Part shown: positions 8,594 through 17,515 of the stretch, piece by piece
Numbering within the stretch: position 1 is the first letter of the stretch
Layout: the number at the start of each line of letters is the position of its first letter
Source: Streptomyces sp. SID10853
GTDB taxonomy: Bacteria; Actinomycetota; Actinomycetes; Streptomycetales; Streptomycetaceae
Length of the DNA stretch: 52,364 bases
Assembly: GCF_010548145.1 (NCBI RefSeq)
Contig: NZ_JAAGLN010000017.1
Coordinates: 1-52,364 of the forward strand
Direction of reading: 5' to 3'
The notes under the pieces: generated by a model
Databases searched by the model: none
What the model saw: the letters and a program-made list of their open reading frames with translations, nothing else
What the model was told of the DNA's origin: nothing
Translations under genes and position numbers: made by a program

Positions 8594-8674
8594 CCGCTGG
8601 CGATCACCCCCGGTCACCGGCGGGCTGGGTTCCTCAGGGAACCCACGACAGTTGAATACGCGAGCCCACCAGTA
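8594..8674. repeat. ~80-bp direct repeat, right copy
   Basis: Imperfect copy of 7538-7617, offset 1056 bp. It starts with the same CCGCTGGCGATCACCCCCGG. It therefore repeats the end of the recombinase gene together with its downstream hairpin, although no recombinase gene precedes it here. Confidence 0.9.
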
Positions 8675-8722
8675 CCGGAGCCCTTGACAGGTAACAGGGC
8701 CAACTCTAGCTTCCCCCGATGG

Positions 8723-8734
8723 TGAAACGATTCA
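8723..8734. promoter_or_regulatory. Candidate LacI-type operator upstream of the rhamnosidase
   Basis: TGAAACGATTCA is a near-perfect palindrome (5 of 6 positions per arm) of the TGAAACGTTTCA form used by many LacI-family sugar regulators. It ends 25 bp before the rhamnosidase ATG, a typical repressor position. No LacI gene is in the window. Confidence 0.5.
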
Positions 8735-8759
8735 TTCCCGCGTCGTGACGGAGCCGAAC

Positions 8760-11700
8760 ATGATCAGCAGAAGACGACTGCTCAGCACCACCGGAGCGGC
8801 CCTGGCGGCAGCCGCGGTAGCGGGAGCGGCGCCGGCCGCCCGCGCCGCCGGGGCTTCCGGAGCCGCGGGGCGGCGGAAGGGCGCGGAAGCCGCCGTCCGC
8901 GTCACCGGGCCGACCGTGGAGTACGCCGGGCGGCCGCTCGGACTCGACGCGGCGCAGCCGCGGTTGAGCTGGCCGCTCGTGTCCGGCGGTCACGACCTGA
9001 CGCAGACCGCCTACCAGATCCGGGTCGCGACCGACCCCGCCCGGCTGTCCGAGCCCGATGTGTGGGACAGCGCCAGAGTGACATCGCCGGATTCGCTCCT
9101 GGTGCCGTACGCGGGGCCGCCGCTGCGCTCCCGTACGCGCTACCACTGGTCGGTGCGTGTCTGGGACGACCGGGGCGAGGTCTCCGAGTGGAGTGAACCC
9201 TCCTGGTGGGAGACCGGTCTGACGGAAGCGTCGGACTGGTCGGCGCAGTGGATCGGCGCGCCGGCCGCGCTGGTGGCGTCCCCCTCGCTTGACGGCGCGT
9301 CATGGATCTGGTTCCCCGAGGGTGATCCGGCGAACAGCGCCCCGGCGGGGACCCGTTGGTTCCGCGGTGGCGTGGAGGTGGCGGCCGGTGTGACCCGGGC
9401 CCGGCTCGTCATGACCGCCGACGACGGGTTCACCGCGTATGTGAACGGTACTCAGGTCGCGCACACCACACCGTACGGACCCGCGGAGACCTGGCGCCGT
9501 CCGGTCGTCGTGGACATCACCGGGCTGCTGCACCCGGGCGCCAATGTGGTGGCCGTCGCCGCGGTGAACGCGCTGGAGGGGGCGGCGGGGCTCATCGGCC
9601 TGCTGGAGGTGACCGGCGAGGAGGGCCCCAGGACGTCCTCCGTGACCGGGGCGGGATGGCGTACAGCGCTTCAGGAGCCCGCGGCCGGCTGGGAGTCCAC
9701 GGGTTTCGACGACGGTTCCTGGCAGGCCGCGCGGGTGCTCGGTGCGTGGGGTACGGGGCCCTGGGGCGAGGTGGCCGCGTCGACGGCGCCGGCCGCCCAG
9801 CTCCGCCACGAGTTCCGGTTGCCGTCAAAGCCGGTCGCACGCGCCCGGCTGTACTCCACGGCGCTGGGTGTCTACGAGGCGAGTCTCAACGGCGAGCGGG
9901 TCGGCGAGGACCAGCTCGCCCCTGGCTGGACGGACTACCACCACCGCGTCCAGTACCAGACGTACGACGTGACCTCACTGCTCGCATCGGGGGCCAACGC
10001 GCTGGGGCTCACGGTCGGATCGGGCTGGTACGCGGGCCATGTCGCCTCGTTCGGTCCGCATCAGTACGGCGGCATTCCGGCGGTACTGGCCCAGTTGGAG
10101 GTGGTGTACGAGGACGGTACGACCGATCGCATCGGGTCGGGTGCCGACTGGCGTGTCTCGACCGGTCCGGTGACCGACGCCGATCTGCTGATGGGCGAGC
10201 ACTACGACGCCCGCCGGGAGACCCCCGGGTGGACCCGGGCCGGTTTCGACGCCTCGGGGTGGGTCCCGGCCGCCGTCGTGACCGGGGTCGCGGCCCGGCC
10301 GGTGGCCGCGGTCGACGCCCCGTCGCGCGTGGAGCGTGAGATCACGGCCCGCGAGGTCACCGAGCCCGAGCCGGGCGTCTTCGTCTTCGACCTCGGCCAG
10401 AACATGGTCGGCTCGGTCCGTCTGCGGGTGCCGGGCAAGGGCAGGGCGGGGACCACGGTGCAGCTGCGCCACGGTGAGGTGCTCAACCCCGACGGCACGC
10501 TCTACACGGCCAATCTGCGCACCGCCGCGGCCACGGACACGTACACCCTGGCGGGCCGGGGCACCGAGACCTACGCCCCGCGTTTCACGTTCCACGGATT
10601 CCGCTATGTCGAGGTGACGGGCTATCCGGGCCGGCCGCCGCTGAGCGCCGTGACCGGCCGGGTCATCCATACGTCGGCGCCGTTCACGATGGAGTTCAGG
10701 ACGAACGTCCCGCTGCTCAACCAGCTGCACAGCAACATCACCTGGGGCCAGCGCGGCAACTTCCTTTCGGTCCCCACCGACACCCCGGCGCGTGACGAAC
10801 GGCTCGGCTGGACCGGTGACATCAACGTCTTCGCGCCCACCGCGGCCTACACCATGGAGTCGGCACGGTTCCTCACCAAGTGGCTGTCCGATCTGCGCGG
10901 CAACCAGACCGCGGAAGGCAGCTTCACCGATGTGGCTCCGGCTGTGGGGCCCATCGGCAACGGGTCGGCGGGCTGGGGCGACGCCGGGGTCACCGTGCCC
11001 TGGGCGCTCTACCAGGCGTACGGGGACACCCGGGTGCTGGAGGAGTCCTGGGACTCCATGGTCAGGTGGCTCGGCTATCTGCGGCAGCACAGCGACGGGC
11101 TGCTCCGCCCGGCGGAGGGGTACGGGGACTGGCTCAACGTCGACGACGAGACACCCAAGGACGTCATCGGCACGGCCTGTTTCGCGCACAGCGCCGACCT
11201 GGTCGCCCGGACGGCGGGCGCGCTCGGCAAGGACCCGGCGCCGCACCGCGCCCTCTTCGAGCAGATACGTACCGCCTTCCGCGCCGCGTATGTCTCCGCG
11301 GACGGCAGGGTCGAGGGCGACACCCAGACCGGCTATGTGCTGGCCCTCTCCATGGATCTGCTGGCGGACGGCGAACGCGGACCGGCCGCCGACCGGCTGG
11401 TCCAGCTGATCAAGGACAGGGACTGGCACCTGTCGACGGGCTTCCTCGGCACACCGCGGCTGCTGCCCGTGCTCACCGCCACGGGCCACACGGATGTCGC
11501 GTACCGGCTGCTGCTCCAGCGCACCTTCCCGAGCTGGGGCTACCAGATCGACCGCGGCTCCACGACGATGTGGGAGCGCTGGGACTCGATCAGGCCCGAG
11601 GGCGGTTTCCAGGACGCCTCGATGAACTCCTTCAACCACTACGCGTACGGCTCGGTCGGCGAGTGGATGTACGCGAACATCGCGGGCATCGCCCCCGGCG

Positions 11701-11993
11701 CTCCCGGATTCCGTCGTACGGTCATCAGGCCGCGTCCCGGCGGCGGGGTGACGGAGGCCGATGGCCGCTTCGACTCGCGCTACGGCCCGGTCACCACCCA
11801 CTGGACGACGTCCGGCGGGTTCCGGCTCACCGTGTCGCTGCCGCCCAACACGACGGCGGAGGTGTGGATCGCCGCCGGCCGGGCGTCCGATGTCGACCAC
11901 GGAGCGGCCACGTTCCTGCGGATGGAGGACGGGTGCGCCGTCTTCCACGCCGGATCGGGGACGCACCGCTTCGCCGTCCGGGCCGCCGACTGA
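8760..11993 (+). CDS. Secreted alpha-L-rhamnosidase, GH78 family
   Basis: A 1077-aa extracellular enzyme releasing terminal L-rhamnose from plant glycosides or pectic side chains. A Tat signal (SRRRLLSTTGAALAAAAVAG) is followed by beta-sandwich N-terminal domains (VEYAGRPLGLDAAQPRLSW, then QWIGAP). The (alpha/alpha)6 catalytic domain carries the GH78 acid motif DERLGWTGD near residue 680 and the catalytic-base region TTMWERWDS near 938. A C-terminal sandwich follows. The ATG at 8760 was chosen because GGAG sits 6 nt upstream; the in-frame GTG at 8745 is weaker. A LacI-type palindrome lies upstream and a 23-bp perfect hairpin downstream. Confidence 0.93.
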   Translation: MISRRRLLSTTGAALAAAAVAGAAPAARAAGASGAAGRRKGAEAAVRVTGPTVEYAGRPLGLDAAQPRLSWPLVSGGHDLTQTAYQIRVATDPARLSEPDVWDSARVTSPDSLLVPYAGPPLRSRTRYHWSVRVWDDRGEVSEWSEPSWWETGLTEASDWSAQWIGAPAALVASPSLDGASWIWFPEGDPANSAPAGTRWFRGGVEVAAGVTRARLVMTADDGFTAYVNGTQVAHTTPYGPAETWRRPVVVDITGLLHPGANVVAVAAVNALEGAAGLIGLLEVTGEEGPRTSSVTGAGWRTALQEPAAGWESTGFDDGSWQAARVLGAWGTGPWGEVAASTAPAAQLRHEFRLPSKPVARARLYSTALGVYEASLNGERVGEDQLAPGWTDYHHRVQYQTYDVTSLLASGANALGLTVGSGWYAGHVASFGPHQYGGIPAVLAQLEVVYEDGTTDRIGSGADWRVSTGPVTDADLLMGEHYDARRETPGWTRAGFDASGWVPAAVVTGVAARPVAAVDAPSRVEREITAREVTEPEPGVFVFDLGQNMVGSVRLRVPGKGRAGTTVQLRHGEVLNPDGTLYTANLRTAAATDTYTLAGRGTETYAPRFTFHGFRYVEVTGYPGRPPLSAVTGRVIHTSAPFTMEFRTNVPLLNQLHSNITWGQRGNFLSVPTDTPARDERLGWTGDINVFAPTAAYTMESARFLTKWLSDLRGNQTAEGSFTDVAPAVGPIGNGSAGWGDAGVTVPWALYQAYGDTRVLEESWDSMVRWLGYLRQHSDGLLRPAEGYGDWLNVDDETPKDVIGTACFAHSADLVARTAGALGKDPAPHRALFEQIRTAFRAAYVSADGRVEGDTQTGYVLALSMDLLADGERGPAADRLVQLIKDRDWHLSTGFLGTPRLLPVLTATGHTDVAYRLLLQRTFPSWGYQIDRGSTTMWERWDSIRPEGGFQDASMNSFNHYAYGSVGEWMYANIAGIAPGAPGFRRTVIRPRPGGGVTEADGRFDSRYGPVTTHWTTSGGFRLTVSLPPNTTAEVWIAAGRASDVDHGAATFLRMEDGCAVFHAGSGTHRFAVRAAD

Positions 11994-12011
11994 CTTCCTG
12001 GGCCCGGGGAG

Positions 12012-12064
12012 AGCGGTGGCGCCACTGGCCGGATCCGAAGCATCCGGCCAGTGGCGCCACCGCT
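12012..12064. terminator. Bidirectional terminator, 23-bp perfect stem
   Basis: Arms 12012-12034 and 12042-12064 are exact reverse complements around a 7-nt loop. The hairpin sits between the convergent rhamnosidase (stop 11993) and beta-helix protein (stop 12072) and should end both transcripts. Confidence 0.9.
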
Positions 12065-12071
12065 CCGTAGG

Positions 12072-14948
12072 TCAGCTCCGCACCGTGAAGCCGTCCACGA
12101 TCATGTACTGACCGCTCCTCATCGTGCCCGTGAGGGTGTGCACACCGGCCGGGAGACCGCTGACCGACCAGAGCTTCTGCTGGTACTGGCGTGAGCCGCT
12201 GGTGGCGTCGGCCGTCTCCCGGTGGACCCCGTCGACAGCGATGTCGATCAGTCCCTCGTCCGCGTTCAGCTCGGTGAGGAAGTCGGCCCCGGTGCCGTTG
12301 AAGGTGAACGTGAAGGAGTCGCCGACGGAGGTGGTGGCGTCGATGTCGTTCTGGAACGAGCCCTCACCGCCGGCCTGGGCGCCCCGCCAGCCCCAGCCGC
12401 CCCCGGTATAGGTCACACCGGCGGTGTTGTTGTACTCCTGTGGCCCGGTGGGCTTGACCAGCGTGATGCCGGTGGCGGACTGGGCGCGCCACACGCCGAG
12501 TGTGACAGTGCTGCCGGGGGCGAGCTTGTGGTAGACCGCCCAGAAGCTGTCGCGGTCCGTCACAGCGGTGCCGTTCACGGACCGGATCACATCGAGGGAG
12601 CGCAGCCCCTGGCCGTAGGCGTAGGAGGTGGTGGGGACGGCAGGCAGGTACAGCCCGTCGAAGTCGCCGAGTCCGACGGCCGACTGGGTCGCCTTGTCGT
12701 GGATCTGCCGGGCGGTGGCGCCCATCAGCGGCTCGGGCTGGGTCTCGATCACGGTGTCGGGTCCGGGGCCGGCCGGCCATCCCACCGCGGGAGGTGTCGC
12801 CTCGCCCGGCCTTCCGGTGCCGAAGCGGTCCATCGGGAAGTCGACGAATCCCAGGGCCTTCGCGGGTGAGCCGGCGGCCGGTGTGTAGTCCGTCATGGCG
12901 GGCGAGTCCCACGGCGAGCCCCCGGCGAACCGCGGATCGGCGGTGACCGAGTGGGTGTCCAGACGGCCGGTGCTCCATTCGCCGGGCAGGCCGACCGGCT
13001 GCCCGTTGTTCCAGAACAGGTTGTTGTCGGCGGTGTACTTGGCGGCGGCGGGGTCGCTGCCGGTGAGCGAGTAGGGCGAGTCGGCCAGGATGATGTTCTT
13101 GGTGATGGCATCGCCGTTGTCGCGGTGCGAGATCTGCTCGTAGACCGATCCGCCCACGACGATGTTGTTCGTGACCGTCCGTTTGAATCCGTCGCGCAGC
13201 TTGATGCCCGCGCCGAGGAGCAGGTTGTTCTTCACGACGTAGTTGCTCGACCCGTCGTCCAGGTCGATGGCCCATTCGCTGTTGTGCCAGATCCGGTTGT
13301 CGCTGATCGTGATCGGGCGGACCACGTCGAGCAGCGAGTAGCTCTTCTGCAGGGCGTCGGACTCGGCGCTGGGGTTGATGCTGGGCCCGGCGATGGGCCA
13401 GTAGCGGTCCCGGCCCCAGGCGTTGACCGGTCCGTGGTCCGAGGTCTCCTTCACACAGTCGAAGATGTCGTTGTACTGGATCCGGTGTCCGCCCCAGGTG
13501 CCGTCGTTGACGTTGACACAGGACCGCGGGCTGCCGTGGATGGTGTTGTGGGAGACGGTGACACGGCTGCTCATCGAGATGTTGACACCGGCGCTCTGCT
13601 TCTCGAACCGGCCCATGTCCGCCATGCTGTTGCCGCTGATGTCGATGTCGCGCGGGTAGTCGTCCGTTCTGGGGCCTGGTGTGAGATCCGTGGGCGGGTC
13701 GACCATGTGCGCCCAGGTCGACGGGTTCCGGACGGCCCTGACCGAGCCGACCACCTGGACGTCGCTCGCGCCGGATCCCGCGAAGGTGTTCCCGGTGACG
13801 GCGTCGCCCTTGTTGTAGCCGTCGATGAAGACGCCGTTGCCGCCGGCCTGGGCGAAGGAGGAGTGCGAGACGGTGATGTTCCTGGCGTTCTTGATGTGGA
13901 CGGCTCCGGCCCGCGCCACCGCCCAGTCACCGAGCTGCAGTGGCTCGTACGGGGTGTCGAAGAGGGTCCGGTGCGTGGCGGTGTAGGTGAAGCCGTCGAA
14001 CGTGAGGTCATGGACCGGGCGGGAGGGGGACGCGCCCTCGGCCCGGACGAGTTCGTCCAGTTCGGCCGTGTCCACGGTGGTCCTCGACAGATCGGTGCCG
14101 GCCGGCGGGATCATGTACAGCTTGCCGGTGTCCCGGTCGTAGAACCACTCGCCGGGCGCGTCGAGTTCCTCGAACACGCCCTCGGCGACGACGTGCGCGG
14201 TGTCCACGTCGCCGCCCCGGTTGTTGTCCCCGGCCCACTTCAGCCGGAGGCCGGAGGCGTCGCGCCCGGTGATCGTGTAGTCGTTGCCGCCCCAGTGGGA
14301 GGAGTGCAGACCGCGGATGTCGCCGGTGGCCGGGTTCTTCCACCGCGCCGAGCGGGTGTTGAGGGTGGCCATGGTGGTCGAGCCGCCCAGTACGGCGGTG
14401 TCCGGGTCGAAGTTCGGGTAGCGGGCGAGCACTTGGCGGGTGCCGCCCACGAACAGCCCGTCGATCTTGCGGTGTGCGCCGATGTCCGTCACCCGGATCG
14501 CGCTGTTGTGCCGGTCGGCCGTCCACCGGCCGGTGACTCTGCGGCCGCCGCTGAGCACGGCCCGCTCGCCCGGGTACGAGGAGTAGGTCACCGGTGCGGA
14601 CGCGGTGCCCGAGTCCGCCGCGCCGAGCTTCAGGGTGGCGGCCAGGTGATAGGTGCCGCCGCGGACCCAGACATGGACCGGGTGGCCCGTCCTGGACGCC
14701 TTGCGCGCGGAGACCTGCGCGGCCGCCAGGGTCAGCAGGGGTGCGCGGGTGGAGAGCCCGGAGTTCCGGTCGCTGCCGGACACCGATACGTAGATGTTCC
14801 GGTTGGCGGGCGCCTGGGCCGCTGCTGCGGTGCCCGCGGTGAGCGCGGGCGCGGCGCCCATGGTCACGGCGGCGATGACCGCCGTCATCGCGAGCCGGCG
14901 CTTCGGCGCGGCTCTGCCTCCTGGTCTGTCGTCCGGGCTGCGGTGCAC
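12072..14948 (-). CDS. Secreted right-handed beta-helix protein with PDZ-like and C-terminal sandwich domains
   Basis: A 958-aa exported protein. An N-terminal signal (MTAVIAAVTMGAAPALTAG) ends near residue 43. The beta-helix entry motif NIYVSVSGSDRNSGLST follows, then long parallel beta-helix repeats (ITVSHSSFAQAGGNGVFI, ITISDNRIWHNSEWAIDL). Around 690-760 is a PDZ-like segment (GQGLRSLDVIRSVNGTAV). The last ~140 residues look like a carbohydrate-binding sandwich (GADFLTELNADEG). Such proteins are glycoside hydrolases or polysaccharide lyases acting on complex plant or microbial glycans; I cannot assign a family. The GTG at 14946-14948 was chosen for AGGGAG 7 nt upstream. It is paired with the GH78 gene. 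Confidence 0.8.
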   Translation of the reverse strand: MHRSPDDRPGGRAAPKRRLAMTAVIAAVTMGAAPALTAGTAAAAQAPANRNIYVSVSGSDRNSGLSTRAPLLTLAAAQVSARKASRTGHPVHVWVRGGTYHLAATLKLGAADSGTASAPVTYSSYPGERAVLSGGRRVTGRWTADRHNSAIRVTDIGAHRKIDGLFVGGTRQVLARYPNFDPDTAVLGGSTTMATLNTRSARWKNPATGDIRGLHSSHWGGNDYTITGRDASGLRLKWAGDNNRGGDVDTAHVVAEGVFEELDAPGEWFYDRDTGKLYMIPPAGTDLSRTTVDTAELDELVRAEGASPSRPVHDLTFDGFTYTATHRTLFDTPYEPLQLGDWAVARAGAVHIKNARNITVSHSSFAQAGGNGVFIDGYNKGDAVTGNTFAGSGASDVQVVGSVRAVRNPSTWAHMVDPPTDLTPGPRTDDYPRDIDISGNSMADMGRFEKQSAGVNISMSSRVTVSHNTIHGSPRSCVNVNDGTWGGHRIQYNDIFDCVKETSDHGPVNAWGRDRYWPIAGPSINPSAESDALQKSYSLLDVVRPITISDNRIWHNSEWAIDLDDGSSNYVVKNNLLLGAGIKLRDGFKRTVTNNIVVGGSVYEQISHRDNGDAITKNIILADSPYSLTGSDPAAAKYTADNNLFWNNGQPVGLPGEWSTGRLDTHSVTADPRFAGGSPWDSPAMTDYTPAAGSPAKALGFVDFPMDRFGTGRPGEATPPAVGWPAGPGPDTVIETQPEPLMGATARQIHDKATQSAVGLGDFDGLYLPAVPTTSYAYGQGLRSLDVIRSVNGTAVTDRDSFWAVYHKLAPGSTVTLGVWRAQSATGITLVKPTGPQEYNNTAGVTYTGGGWGWRGAQAGGEGSFQNDIDATTSVGDSFTFTFNGTGADFLTELNADEGLIDIAVDGVHRETADATSGSRQYQQKLWSVSGLPAGVHTLTGTMRSGQYMIVDGFTVRS

Positions 14949-15009
14949 GTCTGACTCCCTGGCACGTAAGGGGCGGACTGTCCGGCAGAGTTGTCTGCCG
15001 CAACGAGCT

Positions 15010-15030
15010 TTCATCCGATGTATGGATGAA
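15010..15030. promoter_or_regulatory. Candidate operator TTCATCC-N7-GGATGAA
   Basis: Perfect 7-bp inverted arms at 15010-15016 and 15024-15030 around GATGTAT, 62 bp upstream of the beta-helix gene start. The core TCCGATGTAT (15014-15023) recurs exactly at 15121-15130, so a regulator may bind two sites in this promoter region. Confidence 0.6.
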
Positions 15031-15150
15031 TTCTCGATCGGGCGGAACTCTGCTACCCGCCTCAGCCAGGTGTCAAGAGGTCCGACACCAGATCAACACC
15101 CTTATTCCGCTGCCCAGTTGTCCGATGTATCAGGAGAGGAGCAGGGAACG

Positions 15151-15185
15151 CGGAAGGGGGCGGTCGGATCGACCGCCCCCTTCCG
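15151..15185 (-). terminator. Terminator downstream of kstD
   Basis: A 16-bp perfect stem (15151-15166 with 15170-15185) and a 3-nt loop, 20 bp past the kstD stop. It separates the steroid island from the glycan genes. Confidence 0.85.
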
Positions 15186-15204
15186 GTGGCGCACCCCGCC
15201 GAGG

Positions 15205-16893
15205 TCACTTCCGGCGTACGCCCTTGAGCTCCTGCGCGATGTCGCCCACGGCCGCCCAGCTGAACGCCATGGCGGGACCGATGGTCGCCCCGGGCCCCGG
15301 ATAGGTCTCGCCCATCACCGCAGCGGACACATTGCCCGAGGCGTACAGCCCCTTGATGGCGGTGCCGTCCTCGCGCAGGACCCGCGCGGACCCGTCGGCG
15401 ACCAGGCCGCCCTTGGTGCCGATGTCCCCCGGGTGGACGGGGATGGCGTAGTACGGGGCCTTGTCGAGCGGGGCGAGGTTGGGGTTGAGCAGCGTCGGAT
15501 CGCCGTAGTAGCGGTCGTAGACGCTCTCGCCGCGCCCGAAGTCCTCGTCACGGCCCGCCCGCGCGAAGCCGTTGAACCGCTCGACGGTGGCGCGCAGCCG
15601 CTCGGGTCCCGCGCCGATGGCGGCGGCCAGTTCCGGCAGGGATCCGGCCTTCTTCACGAAGCCGCTCGCCAGCCACTTCTTCGGGAAGGGCTGGCCCGGG
15701 AAGAGCCCCATGAAGATGTAGCGGGCCTTGGACCGGGCGTCGAGGATCAGCCAGGACGGCACGGTCGAGGCGTCCGGGCTGTGGTGGGCGTACATCTCGT
15801 CGACGAACTGGTGGTACGGAGCGGCTTCGTTGGCGTACCGCTCCCCCGCGCCGTTGACGATGACCATGGAGGGGATGCCGCGGTCGGCGACCAGGAAGAA
15901 GGGCTTCTCACCGGGGCCCGGCGGTACGACGGACGGGGCGCCCCACATCTTGTCGAGCAGGTCCGTCGCGGCCCCCGCCTCGACACCCAGCCGCAGCGCG
16001 TCGCCGGTCTGTCCGTCCGACGCCGAGGTCCAGGCCGTCGATGTGGGCGCGGGCAGATACTTCTCGCGCAGCTGCTGGTCGTGCGAGAAGCCGCCGGAGG
16101 CGAGGACGACGCCGCCGTGCGCCTGGATGGTGACGGGCGAGCCGTCGCGCTCGGCGCGTACGCCGGTGATCCGGCCGTCCTCCTCCACCAGACCGGTGAG
16201 CGGGGTGGAGAGCCACAGCTCGCCGCCGAGCGCGTCGAGCGACTGGCGCATCCGGGCGATGAGGGCCTGGCCGAGCGCGATGGGCTTCGCACCCCTGGCC
16301 AGTGCCCCGGCCGCCTGCATACCCACCTTGAGCGAGGTCTTCCGGCCCGCCCAGGTGCGGGCGACCATGTTGAGGAAGCGGAAGTCGTACGAGGTGATGG
16401 TGAGCCCGTACGTGGGCAGGCCGGCCTTGCGCATGGTGGCGCGGCGGTCGGCCGGGAGCTTCTTGAGATCGAAGACCAGCGGCTCGATGGAACGGCCCTG
16501 CGGGTAGCCGCCCATGGCCTCGGGGAAGTAGTCGGAGTAGCCGGGGGTGTAGGCGAATCTGACCGTGGTCCTCTCGTGGAACTCGCGGACCATGCGCGGC
16601 CCGTGCTCCAGGTAGGCGTCCTTGCGCTCGGCGGGCACCCGGTCGCCGACGGTCGCGTCGAGGTAGGCGCGGGCCTTGGCCCGGGTGTCGCCGAGCCCCG
16701 CGTCGTCCAGGTGGAAGTTGCCCGGTACCCAGATCGCGCCGCCCGACAGGGCGGTCGACCCGCCGTACAGCTCGGTCTTCTCGATCACCAGGGCGGTCAG
16801 GCCGCGCAGCCGTGCGGTGATGGCTGCCGCGAGTCCGGCGGCGCCGGATCCGACGACGACCACGTCGTAACTGTGGTCCCAGCGGGTGTTCAT
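15205..16893 (-). CDS. kstD: 3-ketosteroid delta1-dehydrogenase
   Basis: A 562-aa FAD enzyme that introduces the C1-C2 double bond into 3-ketosteroids. Together with KshAB it triggers opening of ring B. The FAD-binding GSGAAGLAAAITARLRG lies at residues 16-32. Tyrosines typical of the KstD active site are visible: TPGYSDYFP (~135), GERYANEAAPY (~350) and PYYAIPVHPGDIGTKGG (~490). The C-terminal FAD motif is GPGATIGPAMAF. The length matches characterised KstDs (about 560). The ATG at 16891-16893 has GAGAGG 8-9 nt upstream. It follows hsaB on the same strand, but a strong hairpin lies between them, so it may be transcribed partly on its own. Confidence 0.93.
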   Translation of the reverse strand: MNTRWDHSYDVVVVGSGAAGLAAAITARLRGLTALVIEKTELYGGSTALSGGAIWVPGNFHLDDAGLGDTRAKARAYLDATVGDRVPAERKDAYLEHGPRMVREFHERTTVRFAYTPGYSDYFPEAMGGYPQGRSIEPLVFDLKKLPADRRATMRKAGLPTYGLTITSYDFRFLNMVARTWAGRKTSLKVGMQAAGALARGAKPIALGQALIARMRQSLDALGGELWLSTPLTGLVEEDGRITGVRAERDGSPVTIQAHGGVVLASGGFSHDQQLREKYLPAPTSTAWTSASDGQTGDALRLGVEAGAATDLLDKMWGAPSVVPPGPGEKPFFLVADRGIPSMVIVNGAGERYANEAAPYHQFVDEMYAHHSPDASTVPSWLILDARSKARYIFMGLFPGQPFPKKWLASGFVKKAGSLPELAAAIGAGPERLRATVERFNGFARAGRDEDFGRGESVYDRYYGDPTLLNPNLAPLDKAPYYAIPVHPGDIGTKGGLVADGSARVLREDGTAIKGLYASGNVSAAVMGETYPGPGATIGPAMAFSWAAVGDIAQELKGVRRK

Positions 16894-16910
16894 GGGGCGG
16901 TCCTCTCCGG

Positions 16911-16938
16911 CCGGGCGCCGGTCGGCACCGGCGCCCGG
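16911..16938 (-). terminator. Hairpin between hsaB and kstD
   Basis: Arms 16911-16922 and 16927-16938 (12 bp, perfect) around CGGC. It lies after the hsaB stop (17021) and just before the kstD ribosome-binding site, so it may terminate or attenuate the hsaADCB message. Confidence 0.7.
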
Positions 16939-17020
16939 TCACGTGTCACTGCTGTGGTGCGCCGCGGGCGCGGGCGGCGTTCCGGCTGCTTCGCGCCGCC
17001 GGTGCGCGCGCCGTGGTTCA

Positions 17021-17515
17021 TCAGAAGTCGCCCGCCGCGTAGGCACTGCCGAAGTAGAGCAGCGGTGTTCCGCCGGGCCTCGCGGCGAGGTCGAGCACCT
17101 CGCCGGTGACGACGAGGTGGTCGCCCGCCTCCTGGACGCTGTGCAGCGCGCAGTCCACGGTGGCCAGGGCGCCGTCGATCCGTACGGTGCCGTGCTCCGA
17201 CACCGTCCAGCCGACGCCTTCGAACTTGTCGCCCCCGCGTCCGCCGAGCGCGGCGCAGACCTCGCGCTGTTCCTCGGCCAGGACGCTGACGGTGAACCGC
17301 CCGGTGTCCGCGACACGTGGCCAGCTGGTCGATGTCTTGCCGACGCACAGCATGACGAGCGGCGGGTCGAGGGAGAGCGAGGCGAAGGACTGGCAGGCCA
17401 GGCCCACCGGCCCGCCGTCGGCGTCGACGGAGGCGACGACGGTGATGCCGCTGGCGAACCTGCCGAGCACTTCCCGGAAGGCGGCGGGGGCGACCGCTTC
17501 CGTCAGCCGTTCCAC
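17021..17515 (-). CDS. hsaB: Flavin reductase component of 3-HSA hydroxylase, HsaB
   Basis: A 164-aa NADH:flavin oxidoreductase of the FMN-binding split-barrel family that supplies reduced flavin to HsaA. Diagnostic stretches are FASGITVVAS, GLACQSFASLSLDPPLVMLC and the GGDKFEGVGW / ALATVDCALHSVQEAGDH segment near the end. The GTG at 17513-17515 lies inside the end of hsaC (13-bp overlap), which argues for coupling. It is somewhat shorter than mycobacterial HsaB (~187 aa). A second, clearly related reductase is encoded at 32686-33240. Confidence 0.9.
   Translation of the reverse strand: MERLTEAVAPAAFREVLGRFASGITVVASVDADGGPVGLACQSFASLSLDPPLVMLCVGKTSTSWPRVADTGRFTVSVLAEEQREVCAALGGRGGDKFEGVGWTVSEHGTVRIDGALATVDCALHSVQEAGDHLVVTGEVLDLAARPGGTPLLYFGSAYAAGDF

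Noticed and set aside
7538..8674. The two ~80-bp repeats as CRISPR repeats or IS ends
   Set aside because: There are only two copies, about 1 kb apart and in direct orientation, and the first lies partly within the recombinase gene. They are neither a spaced array nor inverted ends.
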